A stretch of 64,000 bases of DNA from Streptomyces sp. TG1A-8. Lineage in GTDB: Bacteria; Actinomycetota; Actinomycetes; Streptomycetales; Streptomycetaceae. The stretch is taken from NCBI RefSeq assembly GCF_030499535.1, contig NZ_JASTLB010000001.1, positions 2,790,001-2,854,000 of the forward strand, in the 5' to 3' direction. Each line of letters begins with the position of its first letter. Position 1 is the stretch's first letter. The notes under the pieces are model-generated. The model was not told the origin of the DNA. It saw only the letters and a program-made list of their open reading frames with translations, and ran no database searches. A program made the translations under genes and the position numbers. Below are positions 51,859 through 64,000 of the stretch, one piece after another.

Positions 51859-53387
51859 CGGACGTCACCTCCGAGCAGATCGGCGGCCTTCTCCCCGACC
51901 ATGAGCACCCCGATCATCGGGTTCACGGCGGGTATCGTCGGGAAGACGGACGCATCGGCGATGCGGATGCCGTCGAGGCCACGGATCCTCAGGTCCGGGT
52001 CCACCACGGCGAGTTCGTCGTCGGCGGCACCCATCCGGCAGGTGCCGGCGGGGTGGTAGACGGTGTGCGCGGCCCTGCGGGCGTACTCGCTCAACTCGGC
52101 GTCGTCCACGACCTGCGGGCCCGGGCAGACCTCGCGCTTGAGCCAGCCGGACAGCGGCTCGGTCCGGGCGATCTCGCGGGCGATGCGGATGCCGTCGACC
52201 AGGGTCCGGGCGTCGTAGTCGTCCCCGTCGGTGAAGTACCGGAAGTCCAGGGCGGGCTTGACGGACGGATCGGCGCTGGTCAGGTACAGCCGGCCGCGGC
52301 TGCGGGGCTTGGGGATGTTCGGGGTCATCGAGACGCCGTGGGGCGGCCGTTCGTAGCCGAGGCGTTCGGGGTTGTCGGTGAACGGGATCTGGTAGAAGTG
52401 GAACATCAGGTCGGGGCCCGGGCTCCGGGGGTCGCGCCGCACGAACAGGCCGGCGTCGGAGTCCATCGCGGAGTTCTCCGGGATGGGGCCGTGGGTCTCC
52501 CAGACGATGACCGACTCGGGGTGGTCGAGCAGGTTCTCGCCGACGCCGGGCAGGTCGTGCGCGACCGGGATGCCGAGTGCTTCGAGGTCCGCGCGGGGGC
52601 CGATGCCGGAGTGCAGCAGCAGGCGCGGCGAGTCGACGGCGCCCGCGCACAGCACGACCTCCTTCCGGGCCCGGACCAGCAGTTCCCCGCCGTCCCCGGT
52701 GCGCACGCGCACGCCCCCGGCGCGGGTGCCGTCCAGCTCCAGCCGGTACGCCCAGGCCTCCAGGAAGAGGCGGAGGTTGGGGCGCCGGTCCAGCACCGGG
52801 TGCAGGTAGGCCACCGAGGCGGAGGAGCGCTTGTTGTCCTCCGGATGGTAGGCGAGGTCGAAGAAGCCGACACCCTCGGTGAACGGCTCCTGGTTGAAGC
52901 CCTCGACGCGGGGCACGCCGAGTGCCGCGCGGGCCGCGTCGACGAAGTCGCGGGCGATGGCGTTGCGGTCCTTGTCGTCCACGGGGACGATGTTGTTGAG
53001 CAGGCGGTCGAAGTAGGGGTCCATGCGGGCGGCGCCCCAGCCCGCGGCGCCGGCCGCCTCCCACTCGTCCCAGTCGGACGGGAGCGGCTTGAAGGAGATC
53101 AGGGTGTTGTGGGAGGAGCAGCCGCCGAGCACGCGGGCGCGGCTGTGCCGGATGTGGGAGTTGCCGCGGGGCTGCTCGGTGGTCGGGTAGTCGTAGTCGA
53201 GGTCGCCGCCCAGCAGGCCCATCCAGCGGCGCAGGGTCAGCACGTCGTCGCGGCCGACGTCGCTGGGGCCGCCCTCGATGACGGCGACGGTGACGTCCGG
53301 GTCCTCGGTCAGGCGGGAGGCGACGACCGAGCCCGCGGTGCCGCCGCCGATGACGACGTAGTCGAAGTCGTGGGTGTGATCGGGCAT
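51855..53387 (-). CDS. GMC-family oxidoreductase, probable choline dehydrogenase/oxidase
   Basis: 510-residue flavoprotein. FAD fold [33 protein letters not shown], the GMC signature segment [19 protein letters not shown], and the C-terminal [13 protein letters not shown] ... [31 protein letters not shown] with the catalytic His/Asn pair ([12 protein letters not shown]). Oxidises an alcohol; choline is inferred from the ALDH and betaine transporter genes on both sides. ATG 53387; the stop overlaps the ATPase ATG. A strong hairpin stands between it and the aldehyde dehydrogenase. Confidence 0.88.
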   Translation of the reverse strand: MPDHTHDFDYVVIGGGTAGSVVASRLTEDPDVTVAVIEGGPSDVGRDDVLTLRRWMGLLGGDLDYDYPTTEQPRGNSHIRHSRARVLGGCSSHNTLISFKPLPSDWDEWEAAGAAGWGAARMDPYFDRLLNNIVPVDDKDRNAIARDFVDAARAALGVPRVEGFNQEPFTEGVGFFDLAYHPEDNKRSSASVAYLHPVLDRRPNLRLFLEAWAYRLELDGTRAGGVRVRTGDGGELLVRARKEVVLCAGAVDSPRLLLHSGIGPRADLEALGIPVAHDLPGVGENLLDHPESVIVWETHGPIPENSAMDSDAGLFVRRDPRSPGPDLMFHFYQIPFTDNPERLGYERPPHGVSMTPNIPKPRSRGRLYLTSADPSVKPALDFRYFTDGDDYDARTLVDGIRIAREIARTEPLSGWLKREVCPGPQVVDDAELSEYARRAAHTVYHPAGTCRMGAADDELAVVDPDLRIRGLDGIRIADASVFPTIPAVNPMIGVLMVGEKAADLLGGDVR

Positions 53388-53472
53388 GGGGTGGTTACTC
53401 CTGTGGGGTGGGAGGTCGTACGGAGGCCGGGAGGAAGGGGTGTGGGGCTCCTGCTCCCGGACTCGGGCGGTG

Positions 53473-53510
53473 GCCCCGGTCCCGCGGCTCGTGAGCCGCG
53501 GGACCGGGGC
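53473..53510 (-). terminator. Strong hairpin between the aldehyde dehydrogenase and GMC genes
   Basis: Perfect inverted repeat with 18-base arms (53473-53490 and 53493-53510) and only two bases between, so the real loop is about 6-8 bases. It lies within the 154-base spacer of an otherwise compact operon, with no U-run. It could be an attenuator or a processing site that separates enzyme levels. Confidence 0.6.
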
Positions 53511-53541
53511 AAGGCCCGGACCGGCGGGACCCGGCCGCGGT

Positions 53542-55062
53542 TCAGCCGGCGAACCAGCGCACCGGCCTCGGCGCGAGGTTCTGGTAGACGTGCTTGGTCT
53601 CGCGGTACTCGGCGAGCCCGGTCGGTCCCAGTTCGCGGCCCGTCCCGCTCCTGCCGAAGCCGCCCCACTCCGCCTGCGGCAGGTAGGGGTGGAAGTCGTT
53701 GATCCAGACGGTGCCGTGGCGCAGCCGGCCCGCGACCCTGCGGGCCCTGGCGGCGTCGGCGCTCCACACGGCGCCCGCGAGGCCGTACTCGGTGTCGTTG
53801 GCGAGGAACACCGCCTCGTCCTCCGTGCGGAAGGTCTCGACGGTCAGGACGGGTCCGAAGACCTCCTCGCGGACGACCTTCATCCCGCGGTGGCAGGCGT
53901 CGAGGACGGTCGGCTCGTAGAAGTAGCCGGATCCGGGCCGGGCGGGGCCGGGCGAGGGCCGCTTGCCCCCGCAGCGCAGCACCGCGCCCTCGGCGAGCGC
54001 GGAGGCGACGTACTCCTCGACCTTGGCGCGCTGCTGCTCGGAGACCAGCGGGCCGCACTCGACGCCGTCCTCGGTGCCGCGGCCGAGCCTGATCCGCTGG
54101 GCGCGGCGGGCGAGTTCGCCGACGAAGCGGTCCCGGACGGACTCCTCGACGATGAGGCGGGAGCCGGCCGAGCAGACCTGGCCGCTGTGGATGAAGGCGG
54201 CGTTGAGGGCCTGGTCGACGGCGGTGTCGAAACCCTCCTCGGTGGCGCAGGCGTCGGCGAAGACGACGTTGGGGTTCTTGCCGCCGAGTTCGAGGGCGAC
54301 CTTCTTCACGGTGGGGGCGGCGGCCCGGGCGACCTCGGTGCCGCTGGCCAGGCCGCCGGTGAAGGAGACCAGGTCGACGCCGGGGTGTTCGGCGAGGCGG
54401 GCGCCGACGGTGCGGCCCGGCCCGGTGACGAGGTTCGCCACTCCGGTGGGCAGGCCGGCCTCGACCAGCAGTCCGACCAGCGCGATGGTGGTCATCGGGG
54501 TGATCTCGCTGGGCTTGACCACGAAGGTGTTGCCCGCCGCGAGCGCCGGGGCGATCTTCCAGCTGGCCTGGAGCAGCGGGTAGTTCCAGGGTGTGATCAG
54601 GGCGCAGACGCCGACCGGCTCGTGCACGACGACGCTGTGCACCTCGGGCGAACCCGCGTCGACGACCCGGCCGGGGGGCTCGGCGGCGACCAGGTCGGCG
54701 AAGTAGCGGAAGGCGTCGGCGACGCAGTCGATGTCGACCCGGCCCTCCTCGGCGGTCTTGCCCGCGTCCCGGCTCTCCAGCAGGCCCAGTTCCTCGCGGT
54801 CGCGCGCGAGGAGGGCGGCGACGCGGCGCAGCAGCGCGGCGCGCTCGGCGACGGGGGTCCGGGGCCAGGGTCCGTGGTCGAAGGCGTGCCGCGCCGCGGC
54901 CACCGCCCGCTCCGCGTCCTCCTCGTCCCCTTCCGCGACCACGGCGAACGGCCGGCCGTCCGCGGGGTCGAGGATCTCGCGCGTGGCACCGGAGACCGCC
55001 TCCAGCCAGTCACCTCCCGCGTGGATGGTCGCCCGGGCCCGCCGTTCGGTTCTGTCCACCAT
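53542..55062 (-). CDS. Aldehyde dehydrogenase, probable betaine aldehyde dehydrogenase
   Basis: 506 residues, NAD(P)-dependent. ALITPWNYPLLQASWKIAPALAAGNTFVVKPSE (cofactor site), FTGGLASGTEVARAAAPTVKKVALELGGKNPNVVF (general-base Glu in ELGGKNP) and SGQVCSAGSRLIVEE (catalytic Cys, the GbsA-like version), then EEVFGPVLTVETF. Converts betaine aldehyde to glycine betaine in the inferred pathway; aminobutyraldehyde or similar substrates cannot be excluded. ATG 55062 has GGAAGG about 11 bases upstream. First gene of the minus-strand betaine run. Confidence 0.9.
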   Translation of the reverse strand: MVDRTERRARATIHAGGDWLEAVSGATREILDPADGRPFAVVAEGDEEDAERAVAAARHAFDHGPWPRTPVAERAALLRRVAALLARDREELGLLESRDAGKTAEEGRVDIDCVADAFRYFADLVAAEPPGRVVDAGSPEVHSVVVHEPVGVCALITPWNYPLLQASWKIAPALAAGNTFVVKPSEITPMTTIALVGLLVEAGLPTGVANLVTGPGRTVGARLAEHPGVDLVSFTGGLASGTEVARAAAPTVKKVALELGGKNPNVVFADACATEEGFDTAVDQALNAAFIHSGQVCSAGSRLIVEESVRDRFVGELARRAQRIRLGRGTEDGVECGPLVSEQQRAKVEEYVASALAEGAVLRCGGKRPSPGPARPGSGYFYEPTVLDACHRGMKVVREEVFGPVLTVETFRTEDEAVFLANDTEYGLAGAVWSADAARARRVAGRLRHGTVWINDFHPYLPQAEWGGFGRSGTGRELGPTGLAEYRETKHVYQNLAPRPVRWFAG

Positions 55063-55337
55063 GGTTGGTTTGCCTTCCGTTCCTGTTCAGTGCCCCTATG
55101 TCTCAGCCGTGCCACCGTCAGGGACCGTGGCCGCCTGCCCCAGGGCCTCCGGTCACATGCATGATCGGCGGACGAAAGTGCGCTGGGTCACTCCGATTCG
55201 TGGAGGAAGCGGGCGGGACGGCCGGCGACCGCCGGGACCGCGGCCGGCCGTGCGGGCCGCCGGAACCGTCCCGGCCGTCCGTCCTCACCCCGGACCGCCC
55301 TTCCCGGTACGGGATTTGACGGCAGGGGCGGAAACGG
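55063..55337. other. Upstream region of the betaine operon
   Basis: No gene seen. Includes an A/T-richer stretch with ATGCATGATC near 55160 that may hold the promoter for the minus-strand betaine genes. No clear operator was recognised. It abuts the mdh terminator. Confidence 0.45.
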
Positions 55338-55379
55338 GTGCGGGCCCCGTTCCGGAGGAAACCGGAACGGGGCCCGCAC
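55338..55379 (-). terminator. Terminator of mdh
   Basis: Perfect 18-bp stem (55338-55355 with 55362-55379) and 6-base AGGAAA loop, 31 bases past the mdh stop on the minus strand. No U-tract, as usual for the genus. Confidence 0.85.
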
Positions 55380-55409
55380 GGGACCGCGGCGTGAACGCCC
55401 AGGGCGGTC

Positions 55410-56998
<1,589 letters not shown>

Positions 56999-57472
56999 CT
57001 ACTTGGTGAGCGTGAAGTGCAGGGTGTCCTTCAGGAACGGGATCTCCAGCCATGGGCTGGGCTGGGCCATCATCGCCAGCAGGGCGATCGCGAGGCCGAG
57101 GACGCCGTAGGTCACGATGTCCGTGAAGCGCGAGCGGACCGCGAGCATGCCGACACCGGGCAGCGTCCAGCGCATGACCGCGCCGGCCAGCAGGGCCGCG
57201 CCCACCAGCAGGGTGCCGGCGCGGAACAGGTCGAGCGCGGCCAGCAGCAGGCCGAGCGCGACCGCGGACAGCACGACGAGCACCGGCCACTGCCGGGCGG
57301 GTGCCGGGGCGTCGCCCGGGGCGGCCCGTCCACCGCCCTCCGGCCGCGCGGTGTCCCGGGTGAACAGCGGGAAGCGGCGCGTCACCCGGCGCGGGCGCCC
57401 CTGGGCGTCGGGGGCGCTGATCGCGTCACGGACCATCGGCTCCGACTCGGTGCGCCCGTCCTCAGCCGGCAC
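56999..57472 (-). CDS. DUF3017 membrane protein
   Basis: 157 residues. A soluble, Arg/Pro-rich N-terminus is followed by three helices ([60 protein letters not shown]) and a short tail. The DUF3017 family regularly accompanies folD in actinomycetes; function unknown. GTG 57472 lies inside the folD 3' end (11-base overlap), so it is translated from the folD message. A 14-bp hairpin follows the stop. Confidence 0.88.
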   Translation of the reverse strand: MPAEDGRTESEPMVRDAISAPDAQGRPRRVTRRFPLFTRDTARPEGGGRAAPGDAPAPARQWPVLVVLSAVALGLLLAALDLFRAGTLLVGAALLAGAVMRWTLPGVGMLAVRSRFTDIVTYGVLGLAIALLAMMAQPSPWLEIPFLKDTLHFTLTK

Positions 57473-58316
57473 TGCGCTCCGCCGCCTCGACCACGTTGAC
57501 CAGCAGCTGCGCCCGGGTCATGGGGCCCACGCCGCCCGGGTTCGGGGAGATCCAGCCGGCCACCTCGGCCACCTCCGGGTGGACGTCACCGACGATCTTC
57601 CCCGCCGCGTTGCGGGAGACGCCGACGTCCAGGACGGCGGCGCCCGGCTTGACGTCCTCGGCGCGGACCAGGTGCGGGGCGCCGGCGGCCGCGATGATGA
57701 TGTCGGCCCGCTTGAGGTGCGCGGACAGGTCGCGGGTGCCGGTGTGGCACTGGGTCACGGTGGCGTTCTCGCTGCGCCGGGTGAGCAGCAGCGGCATGGG
57801 GCGGCCGATGGTGACGCCCCGGCCGACGACGACGACCTCGGCGCCCTTGATCTCGACGCCGTGCGCCCGCAGCAGGGTGAGGATGCCGTTGGGCGTGCAG
57901 GGCAGCGGGGCGGGCTCGTTGAGGACGAGCCGGCCGAGGTTCGTCGGGTGCAGGCCGTCCGCGTCCTTGGCCGGGTCCATCAGCTCCAGGACGCGGTTCT
58001 CGTCGATGCCTCCGGGCAGCGGGAGCTGGACGATGTAACCGGTGCAGGCCGGGTCCTCGTTCAGTTCGCGGACGACGGCCTCGATCTCCTCCTGGGTCGC
58101 CGTCGCGGGCAGCTCACGCTGGATGGAGGCGATGCCGACCTGCGCGCAGTCGCGGTGCTTGCCGGCGACGTACTTCTGGCTGCCGGGGTCGTCCCCGACC
58201 AGGATCGTGCCGAGGCCGGGCGTGACGCCCTTCTCCTTCAGCGCCGCCACGCGGACGGTCAGATCGGACTTGATCGCGGCTGCGGTGGCCTTGCCATCGA
58301 GAATCTGGGCGGTCAT
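57462..58316 (-). CDS. folD: Bifunctional methylenetetrahydrofolate dehydrogenase/cyclohydrolase
   Basis: 284 residues. Oxidises 5,10-methylene-THF to methenyl-THF and hydrolyses it to 10-formyl-THF. Conserved parts: [24 protein letters not shown] (catalytic Lys in KYVAGKH), [49 protein letters not shown] (NADP site) and [25 protein letters not shown]. It uses the product of GlyA and feeds PurN and PurH. ATG 58316 with AGGA about 8 bases upstream; stop overlaps the DUF3017 start. Confidence 0.96.
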   Translation of the reverse strand: MTAQILDGKATAAAIKSDLTVRVAALKEKGVTPGLGTILVGDDPGSQKYVAGKHRDCAQVGIASIQRELPATATQEEIEAVVRELNEDPACTGYIVQLPLPGGIDENRVLELMDPAKDADGLHPTNLGRLVLNEPAPLPCTPNGILTLLRAHGVEIKGAEVVVVGRGVTIGRPMPLLLTRRSENATVTQCHTGTRDLSAHLKRADIIIAAAGAPHLVRAEDVKPGAAVLDVGVSRNAAGKIVGDVHPEVAEVAGWISPNPGGVGPMTRAQLLVNVVEAAERSAG

Positions 58317-58587
58317 GCCCCCATCCTCGCGGATGACGGGCCCCCGGTTCCAATCCGGGGCCCCGGCACGGCCGCCGGGGAGGCGCCCCGTCCGGGCCCG
58401 GGCGTCGGCTGTGATCAGTGATGTTGCACTTGCACAACGGCTCGGGAATCCGGCTGGACAAGATCTTGACCGTCGATGACGATGAGCCGCACAGCATCGC
58501 GGTCCGGTGGGGGGCAAACCGCCCAGTTCGTGACGTTCCTCCGTGCCTTCCGCGTCGTTCCCGTAGCGTCAACGGAGGAATCCCGTC
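58317..58587. promoter_or_regulatory. Divergent promoter region folD / RDD gene
   Basis: 271 bases. Contains a tandem TTGCACTTGCAC at about 58424-58435 and a perfect palindrome CAAGATCTTG at about 58460-58469, both in an A/T-richer segment. Ends in the RDD ribosome-binding site GGAGGA. No pfl-type ZTP motif was found here despite folD being a common target of that riboswitch. Confidence 0.45.
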
Positions 58588-59232
58588 ATGAGTTTCGGCT
58601 CGCCCAACAGCCCCTACGGTCAGCCGCAGGACCCGCAGCAGGGCTACGGACAGCAGGAGTACGGACAGCCGGGATACGGACAGCCGGGGTACGGCCAGCC
58701 GGGGTACGGGCAGCAGGCCCCGCAGGGTGTCCCGCCGCAGCAGGGCTACGGCTACCCGCAGCAGCCCGGTTATCCCCAGCAGCCCGGTTATCCCCAGCAG
58801 GGCGGCTACCCGGGCTACCCGCAGCAGTCCGGCTACGGCGCCCAGCCGCCCTACGCGAACTGGGGCCAGCGGTTCCTCGGCACCCTCGTCGACATGCTGG
58901 TCTTCCTGGTGCCCTACATCCTGGTGATCGTCGGCAAGGACACCCCGGCCCTGGCGGGCGTCGGCGCGCTCGCCCTGATCGGGCTGGCGATCTGGCAGCT
59001 GATACGGGAGGGCCGCACCGGTCAGACGATCGGCAAGAAGGCACTGGGCATCCGCCTGGTGAAGGAGGACACCGGCCAGCCGCTGGGCGTCGGCATGGCG
59101 TTCGTCCGCCGTCTCGCCCACTTCCTGGACAGCATCGCCTGCTACCTCGGCTGGCTGTGGCCGGCGTGGGACTCCAAGCGCCAGACGTTCGCCGACAAGG
59201 TGTGCGGCTCGATCGTCGTCCGCAGCCACTGA
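58588..59232 (+). CDS. RDD-family membrane protein with repetitive Gln/Gly/Tyr/Pro N-terminus
   Basis: 214 residues. Residues about 10-90 are low complexity: repeated YGQPG units and then YPQQPG units, likely disordered and able to self-associate. The RDD domain follows: [27 protein letters not shown] with the Arg-Asp pair, [29 protein letters not shown] and [37 protein letters not shown] proteins are small membrane proteins of mostly unknown role. ATG 58588 follows GGAGGA by 8 bases. Confidence 0.93.
   Translation: MSFGSPNSPYGQPQDPQQGYGQQEYGQPGYGQPGYGQPGYGQQAPQGVPPQQGYGYPQQPGYPQQPGYPQQGGYPGYPQQSGYGAQPPYANWGQRFLGTLVDMLVFLVPYILVIVGKDTPALAGVGALALIGLAIWQLIREGRTGQTIGKKALGIRLVKEDTGQPLGVGMAFVRRLAHFLDSIACYLGWLWPAWDSKRQTFADKVCGSIVVRSH
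58630..58830. repeat. In-frame coding tandem repeats in the RDD gene
   Basis: About 200 bases of short 15- and 18-base units (cagccggggtacgg-like, then cccggttatccccag-like) encoding YGQPG and YPQQPG. Near-identical copies at 58660-58710 and 58760-58800 imply recent slippage. Confidence 0.8.
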
Positions 59233-59258
59233 GCCGCCGGGTCCGGCGCCCGCACGGA

Positions 59259-59301
59259 AAGCGGCCTCCGGGCTCCCACGAGGGGAGCCCGGAGGCCGCT
59301 T
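59259..59301. terminator. Bidirectional terminator between RDD gene and purH
   Basis: Perfect 19-bp stem (59259-59277 with 59283-59301) and a 5-base loop in the gap between convergent genes. It should serve both strands. Confidence 0.88.
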
Positions 59302-59352
59302 CGCGTTTGCGCCGCGGGCCGGGGCCGCAGCGCCCCCGGCCCCTCGGCGGAC

Positions 59353-60923
<1,571 letters not shown>

Positions 60924-60927
<4 letters not shown>

Positions 60928-61562
60928 TGGATAACTACCTTTCGTCCCTCAATGCGATGGCCGTTGCGGGCGAGCCGCCCCACGACCTCGACGAGCAGCC
61001 TTCGCTCGACTTCCTTGATGCGCTCGTGCAGCGCGCTCTCGTCGTCCTCGTCCCGGATCTCGACCACGCCCTGCGCGATGATCGGCCCGGTGTCGACGCC
61101 GTCGTCGACGAAGTGGACGGTGCAGCCGGTGACCTTGGCGCCGTACGCGAGCGCGTCACGGACGCCGTGGGCGCCGGGAAAACTGGGCAGCAGGGCCGGG
61201 TGCGTGTTCACGAACCGCCCGCCGAACCGTGCGAGGAACTCCTTGCCGACGATCTTCATGAACCCGGCGGAGACCACGAGGTCGGGTTCGTACGCGGCCA
61301 CCGCCCCGGCGAGGGCGGCGTCCCACTGCGCCCGCGTGTCGTGGTCCCGCACCCGGCACACGAAGGTCGGCAGCCCGGCGCGCTCGGCGCGGGCGAGCCC
61401 CTCGACGCCCTCGCGGTCGGCCCCCACGGCGACGACCCGGGCGCCGTACGCCTCGGCTCCGGTGCGCTCGATCTCGTCCAGCAGCGCCTGCAGGTTGGTA
61501 CCGGATCCGGAGACCAGCACGACGAGGCGCTTGGCCGCTCGGCCAGGAGGGGTGGCGGCCAC
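60924..61562 (-). CDS. purN: Phosphoribosylglycinamide formyltransferase
   Basis: 212 residues. Transfers formyl from 10-formyl-THF to GAR. Key parts: [62 protein letters not shown] (catalytic Asn-x-His) and [20 protein letters not shown] (catalytic Asp). GTG 61562 has AAAGGG about 8 bases upstream. First gene of purN-purH; depends on the formyl donor made by FolD. Confidence 0.96.
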
Positions 61563-61864
61563 GGTGGGGCCCTTTCTCGGGAAGGCGGTGTGCGGCGGTG
61601 TGCCCGACCGGCGGTTTGTGCAGTCGTACGAATGCTTCGCGCCCCGGGATACGGGGAAGTCTACGAAGCGGCCGGCCGCCAGCAACGATACCGGCAGTGC
61701 CGAAGGCCCCCGTGGGACGGGGGCGTGGCCGGAAGGTAGCGTTCGTGGGAACCGAGACGGTGCAGCGAAGGAGCCGCCCCGGGAACGCGGTCGCCGCGCG
61801 GCTCGTTCACGGGGTGCAGCTCACGTCGGACTGCCGTAGTCACCTAGGGGAAGACGCTCTCTTG
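61563..61864. promoter_or_regulatory. Divergent promoter region purN / membrane protein gene
   Basis: 302 bases without a gene. Contains a perfect inverted repeat GCCCCCGT/ACGGGGGC with a 3-base loop (61706-61724) that may end or regulate short transcripts, and a segment with TAGCGTTCGTGGGAAC (61736-61751). No riboswitch consensus was recognised. Confidence 0.45.
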
Positions 61865-62662
61865 ATGCCCGATCGCAGCCTGCGACTCCTCACGTTCCCG
61901 CCGCGCCCGGCCCAGGGGGGCGAGCGGGGTCCCGCGCTGCTGCGGGAACGGCCGGCCGCACCGTCCGAGGCGCCCACCGGCGGACGGGACGGCGATGGGC
62001 GCGGTGGTGAGCAGCAGGACGAGAACCCGTTCGCGCCCCCGCCGGAGGGCACCCCCGACCAGCCCTGGCGGCCCCGCCACCCCGAGGGTCCGGGTCCCGG
62101 CGGTGACTCCTCCTGGGGCAGCCGGTGGAGCGACCGCCAGCCCGGCCGTTCCCCCGGCGGCTTCGGCGAGCGTCCCGGAGGGGGCCCCGAGGGTCCCGGC
62201 GGTCCCGGCGGCCGGCAGGACCGGAACGGCCCCGGCCCGCGCTGGGACCCGGCCGACCCGGTCCAGCGCCGCGCGCGCTACGCCCTGCTGTCCGGCATAT
62301 GGGCCGTCTTCTTCGCCCTGTTCAGCTGGCCGTACGTGGCCCTGCTGCTGGGCGCGCTCGCCCTGTACTGGGGCATCAGCGCCCTGCGCGCCAAGCCCCG
62401 CCCCCCGGCCCCGGACGCCCCCGCCGCCACCTCCGCCCCCGCCGCGGCCCCGGCCGGCCGCTCTCACACCACCGCGGCGATCAGCGGCCTGGTCACGGCC
62501 TGCCTGGCCCTGGTCCTGGTGGGCACGACGTTCACCGTGCAACTGGTCTACCGCGACTACTACACCTGTGCCGGCGACGCCCTGACCCACGAGGCGAAAC
62601 AGTCCTGCGAGCGGCTCCTGCCGGCGGAGCTGCGCGGAGTGCTGAGCGTCGGGGACGGCTGA
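61865..62662 (+). CDS. Membrane protein with disordered Pro/Gly-rich N-terminus
   Basis: 265 residues. The first 130 are Arg/Gly/Pro-rich and disordered ([38 protein letters not shown]). Then come two or three helices: [40 protein letters not shown] and [28 protein letters not shown], with a short external C-terminus containing Cys ([22 protein letters not shown]). No family name recognised. ATG 61865 is used; TTG 61862 and upstream frames are open, so the start is uncertain. Confidence 0.7.
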   Translation: MPDRSLRLLTFPPRPAQGGERGPALLRERPAAPSEAPTGGRDGDGRGGEQQDENPFAPPPEGTPDQPWRPRHPEGPGPGGDSSWGSRWSDRQPGRSPGGFGERPGGGPEGPGGPGGRQDRNGPGPRWDPADPVQRRARYALLSGIWAVFFALFSWPYVALLLGALALYWGISALRAKPRPPAPDAPAATSAPAAAPAGRSHTTAAISGLVTACLALVLVGTTFTVQLVYRDYYTCAGDALTHEAKQSCERLLPAELRGVLSVGDG

Positions 62663-62727
62663 GGCACACGGATTCCGGCCGGGCCGGCACGGGACGGCCG
62701 GGCCCGGCCCGCCGGGGCGTGCGCCGG

Positions 62728-64000
62728 TCAGCCGGCCGGTTCGGACGGCGGCGGTGCCGTGCCCGGCGCCTTCCGCGGGGTTTGCGGTCCGGACGGCTCC
62801 CCGGCCGCCGGCGGGGGTCCGCCGACGGCCGGGGAGCCGTCCGGCGGGGACGGCGCGGGGCCCGGGGAGGAGCGCTCCGGCGGTGCCCCGGCGGCGGCCT
62901 TCCGCAGGGCCGCCCAGCGGGAGACGCGGGACAGTTCGTCGTGCCAGGGGGCCGGGAACGGGTCGTCGGCCGGGAGGAAGTCGTACAGTTCGTCCTCGGC
63001 GGGACCCGGAGCGGTGGCCGGGCGGGTCCCCGCCCGCTTCCCGGACGGGCCGTCCGCGGGCGGAGCTCCGCGGGCCGCCCGCCGCCCGGCGCCCCGCGCG
63101 GAACGCCCGGCGCTCCCGTTCGCGCCCTCCCCCACCGTTTTCCCGTCCGCCCCGCGCTCCGTCCCGCGGGCCGGCTCCGGCGCCCGCGCGGAACGCCCGG
63201 CGCTCCCGTTCGCGCCCTCCCCCACCGTTTTCCCGTCCGCCCCGCGCTCCGTCCCGCGGGCCGGCTCCGGTGCCCGCGCCCCCTCCGCCGTCGCCGCCCT
63301 CTCCCGTGCCGGCACCCCGCCGCCCCTCGTCCGCCGCCCCCACACCAGCCACGCCCGGACCGTGAGCGTCACCGGCAGCCCGGTCAGCGCCACCCAGAGC
63401 CCGGCCGCTCCACCGGCCTGCCACCACACCGGCCCGAAGCGGGACAGCGCGGCCTCGCCCATCGGGCCGCCCGCCTGCGCGGCGAGCAGGCCGACGAGCA
63501 GCGCGCTCACCAGGGCGGTCAGCACCAGCACGCCCGTGGTCCGCCCCGCCGACCAGCGCACCGGTCGTTCCCGCGCCCACCCGTCCGCCTCCGCCCGCCC
63601 GTCCGCCTCAGGCCGTCCGTCCGTCTCAGGCCGTCCGGGCTTGCCCGGCCCGTCCGCCGCCTCCTGCCCCGGGGCGTCCGGTGCCGCCGCTCCGCGCACC
63701 ACGGCTCCCCGCGCCACGGAACCGCGCGCCACGAACCACCCCGCCGTCATCCCGGCCGCCACCGGCACCAGTCCCGCGGCCCAGTTCAGCGGTGTCCCGG
63801 GGCCCGCGTCCGGTACCGCGGCCAGCAGCGGGAAGGGGGGCAGCAACGGGGCGGGGTCGGAGGCGAAGGGGTGCACCGGGTGCCCGGCACCGAGGACGAA
63901 GCCGGGACCGAGGGCGTAGGAGGCCGCCCACACCGCCGCGTTGGGGATGAGGGCGACCCCGAGGAGCAGGACGGCCAACCGCCCGGTCCAGCCCTCCGTC
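62728..64000 (-). CDS. DUF6350 (PerM-like) membrane protein, N-terminal part missing
   Basis: The 3' part of a multi-helix membrane protein related to mycobacterial PerM; the reading frame is open through base 64000, so the start is outside. Visible helices include [73 protein letters not shown] and [22 protein letters not shown]. The cytosolic C-terminal 180 residues are low complexity and carry a 30-residue tandem repeat. The tail has [36 protein letters not shown], a conserved-looking motif. PerM is linked to cell division in mycobacteria; the role here is inferred. Confidence 0.8.
   Translation of the reverse strand, partial: TEGWTGRLAVLLLGVALIPNAAVWAASYALGPGFVLGAGHPVHPFASDPAPLLPPFPLLAAVPDAGPGTPLNWAAGLVPVAAGMTAGWFVARGSVARGAVVRGAAAPDAPGQEAADGPGKPGRPETDGRPEADGRAEADGWARERPVRWSAGRTTGVLVLTALVSALLVGLLAAQAGGPMGEAALSRFGPVWWQAGGAAGLWVALTGLPVTLTVRAWLVWGRRTRGGGVPARERAATAEGARAPEPARGTERGADGKTVGEGANGSAGRSARAPEPARGTERGADGKTVGEGANGSAGRSARGAGRRAARGAPPADGPSGKRAGTRPATAPGPAEDELYDFLPADDPFPAPWHDELSRVSRWAALRKAAAGAPPERSSPGPAPSPPDGSPAVGGPPPAAGEPSGPQTPRKAPGTAPPPSEPAG
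63093..63280. repeat. 90-bp tandem duplication inside the DUF6350 gene
   Basis: Bases 63093-63180 recur without a mismatch at 63183-63270, and the unit length is exactly 90 bases, so 30 codons ([18 protein letters not shown]...) are repeated in frame. The one difference just beyond (63181 C vs 63271 T) bounds the copies. Confidence 0.95.

Noticed and set aside
58114..59229. Minus-strand frame with repetitive Leu/Val-rich sequence opposite the RDD gene
   Set aside because: Its repeats are the antisense image of the [11 protein letters not shown]-coding repeats; no signal peptide, start signal or homology.

Overview
The window is about 74% G+C with strong G/C preference at third codon positions, many GTG starts, 1- and 4-base start/stop overlaps, and U-poor hairpin terminators. 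These features, the protein families and the gene order (deoA-cdd-nucleoside ABC transporter ... sdhCDAB ... trpS-glyA ... betaine genes-mdh ... folD-purH-purN) point to a chromosomal segment from the core of a Streptomyces genome; from memory the order resembles the region of S. coelicolor running from about SCO4900 down to SCO4811. No rRNA, tRNA, CRISPR array, insertion sequence or prophage was seen.

1-9.8 kb: a 5'-truncated SigX5-type ECF sigma gene overlaps tail-to-tail with a STAS gene. Then comes a minus-strand nucleoside salvage block: a BMP-family lipoprotein, a double-ATPase subunit, two permeases, cytidine deaminase and thymidine phosphorylase. An M20 amidohydrolase gene is split by a one-base frameshift, and a 25-codon ORF with a perfect Shine-Dalgarno sits just upstream of it. 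10.3-11.1 kb: a membrane-anchored Mrr-type nuclease. 11.3-19.9 kb: a divergent cell-surface glycopolymer cluster with a NeuB-like nonulosonate synthase, a CMP-sugar synthetase fused to a KdsC-like phosphatase, a DUF6716-type protein, a GT2 glycosyltransferase, two polysialyltransferase-like proteins and an acyltransferase. It probably makes a Kdn- or sialic-acid-like wall polymer.

20-32.3 kb: a TetR/FAD-monooxygenase pair with two matching operators, a methylmalonyl-CoA-mutase-type large subunit, an L,D-transpeptidase lipoprotein, two tandem paralogous ECF sigma/anti-sigma pairs, two unknown proteins, a GH20 hexosaminidase, and an OHCU-decarboxylase-like protein that lacks the usual catalytic His-Pro. 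32.5-36 kb: sdhCDAB, closed by a 20-bp-stem terminator. 36-43 kb: a VOC protein, a TetR-linked small membrane protein and DCC protein with paired palindromes, a remnant of a peptide-binding ABC lipoprotein, a metallophosphoesterase, a D,D-carboxypeptidase-like enzyme, a YihY-like membrane protein and a 2'-5' RNA-ligase-like protein.

43-64 kb: trpS; glyA preceded by a ZTP (pfl) riboswitch; a glutathionylspermidine-synthase-like enzyme with a lipoprotein; an operon that appears to take up choline or betaine and oxidise choline to glycine betaine; mdh with an 18-bp palindrome that fits the TamR operator known for S. coelicolor mdh; DUF3017-folD; a repeat-rich RDD protein; purN-purH; a membrane protein; and the incomplete gene of a DUF6350 protein that carries a 90-bp in-frame tandem duplication. 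glyA, folD, purH and purN link one-carbon folate metabolism to purine synthesis, and the ZTP riboswitch on glyA fits this because ZMP is the substrate of PurH.
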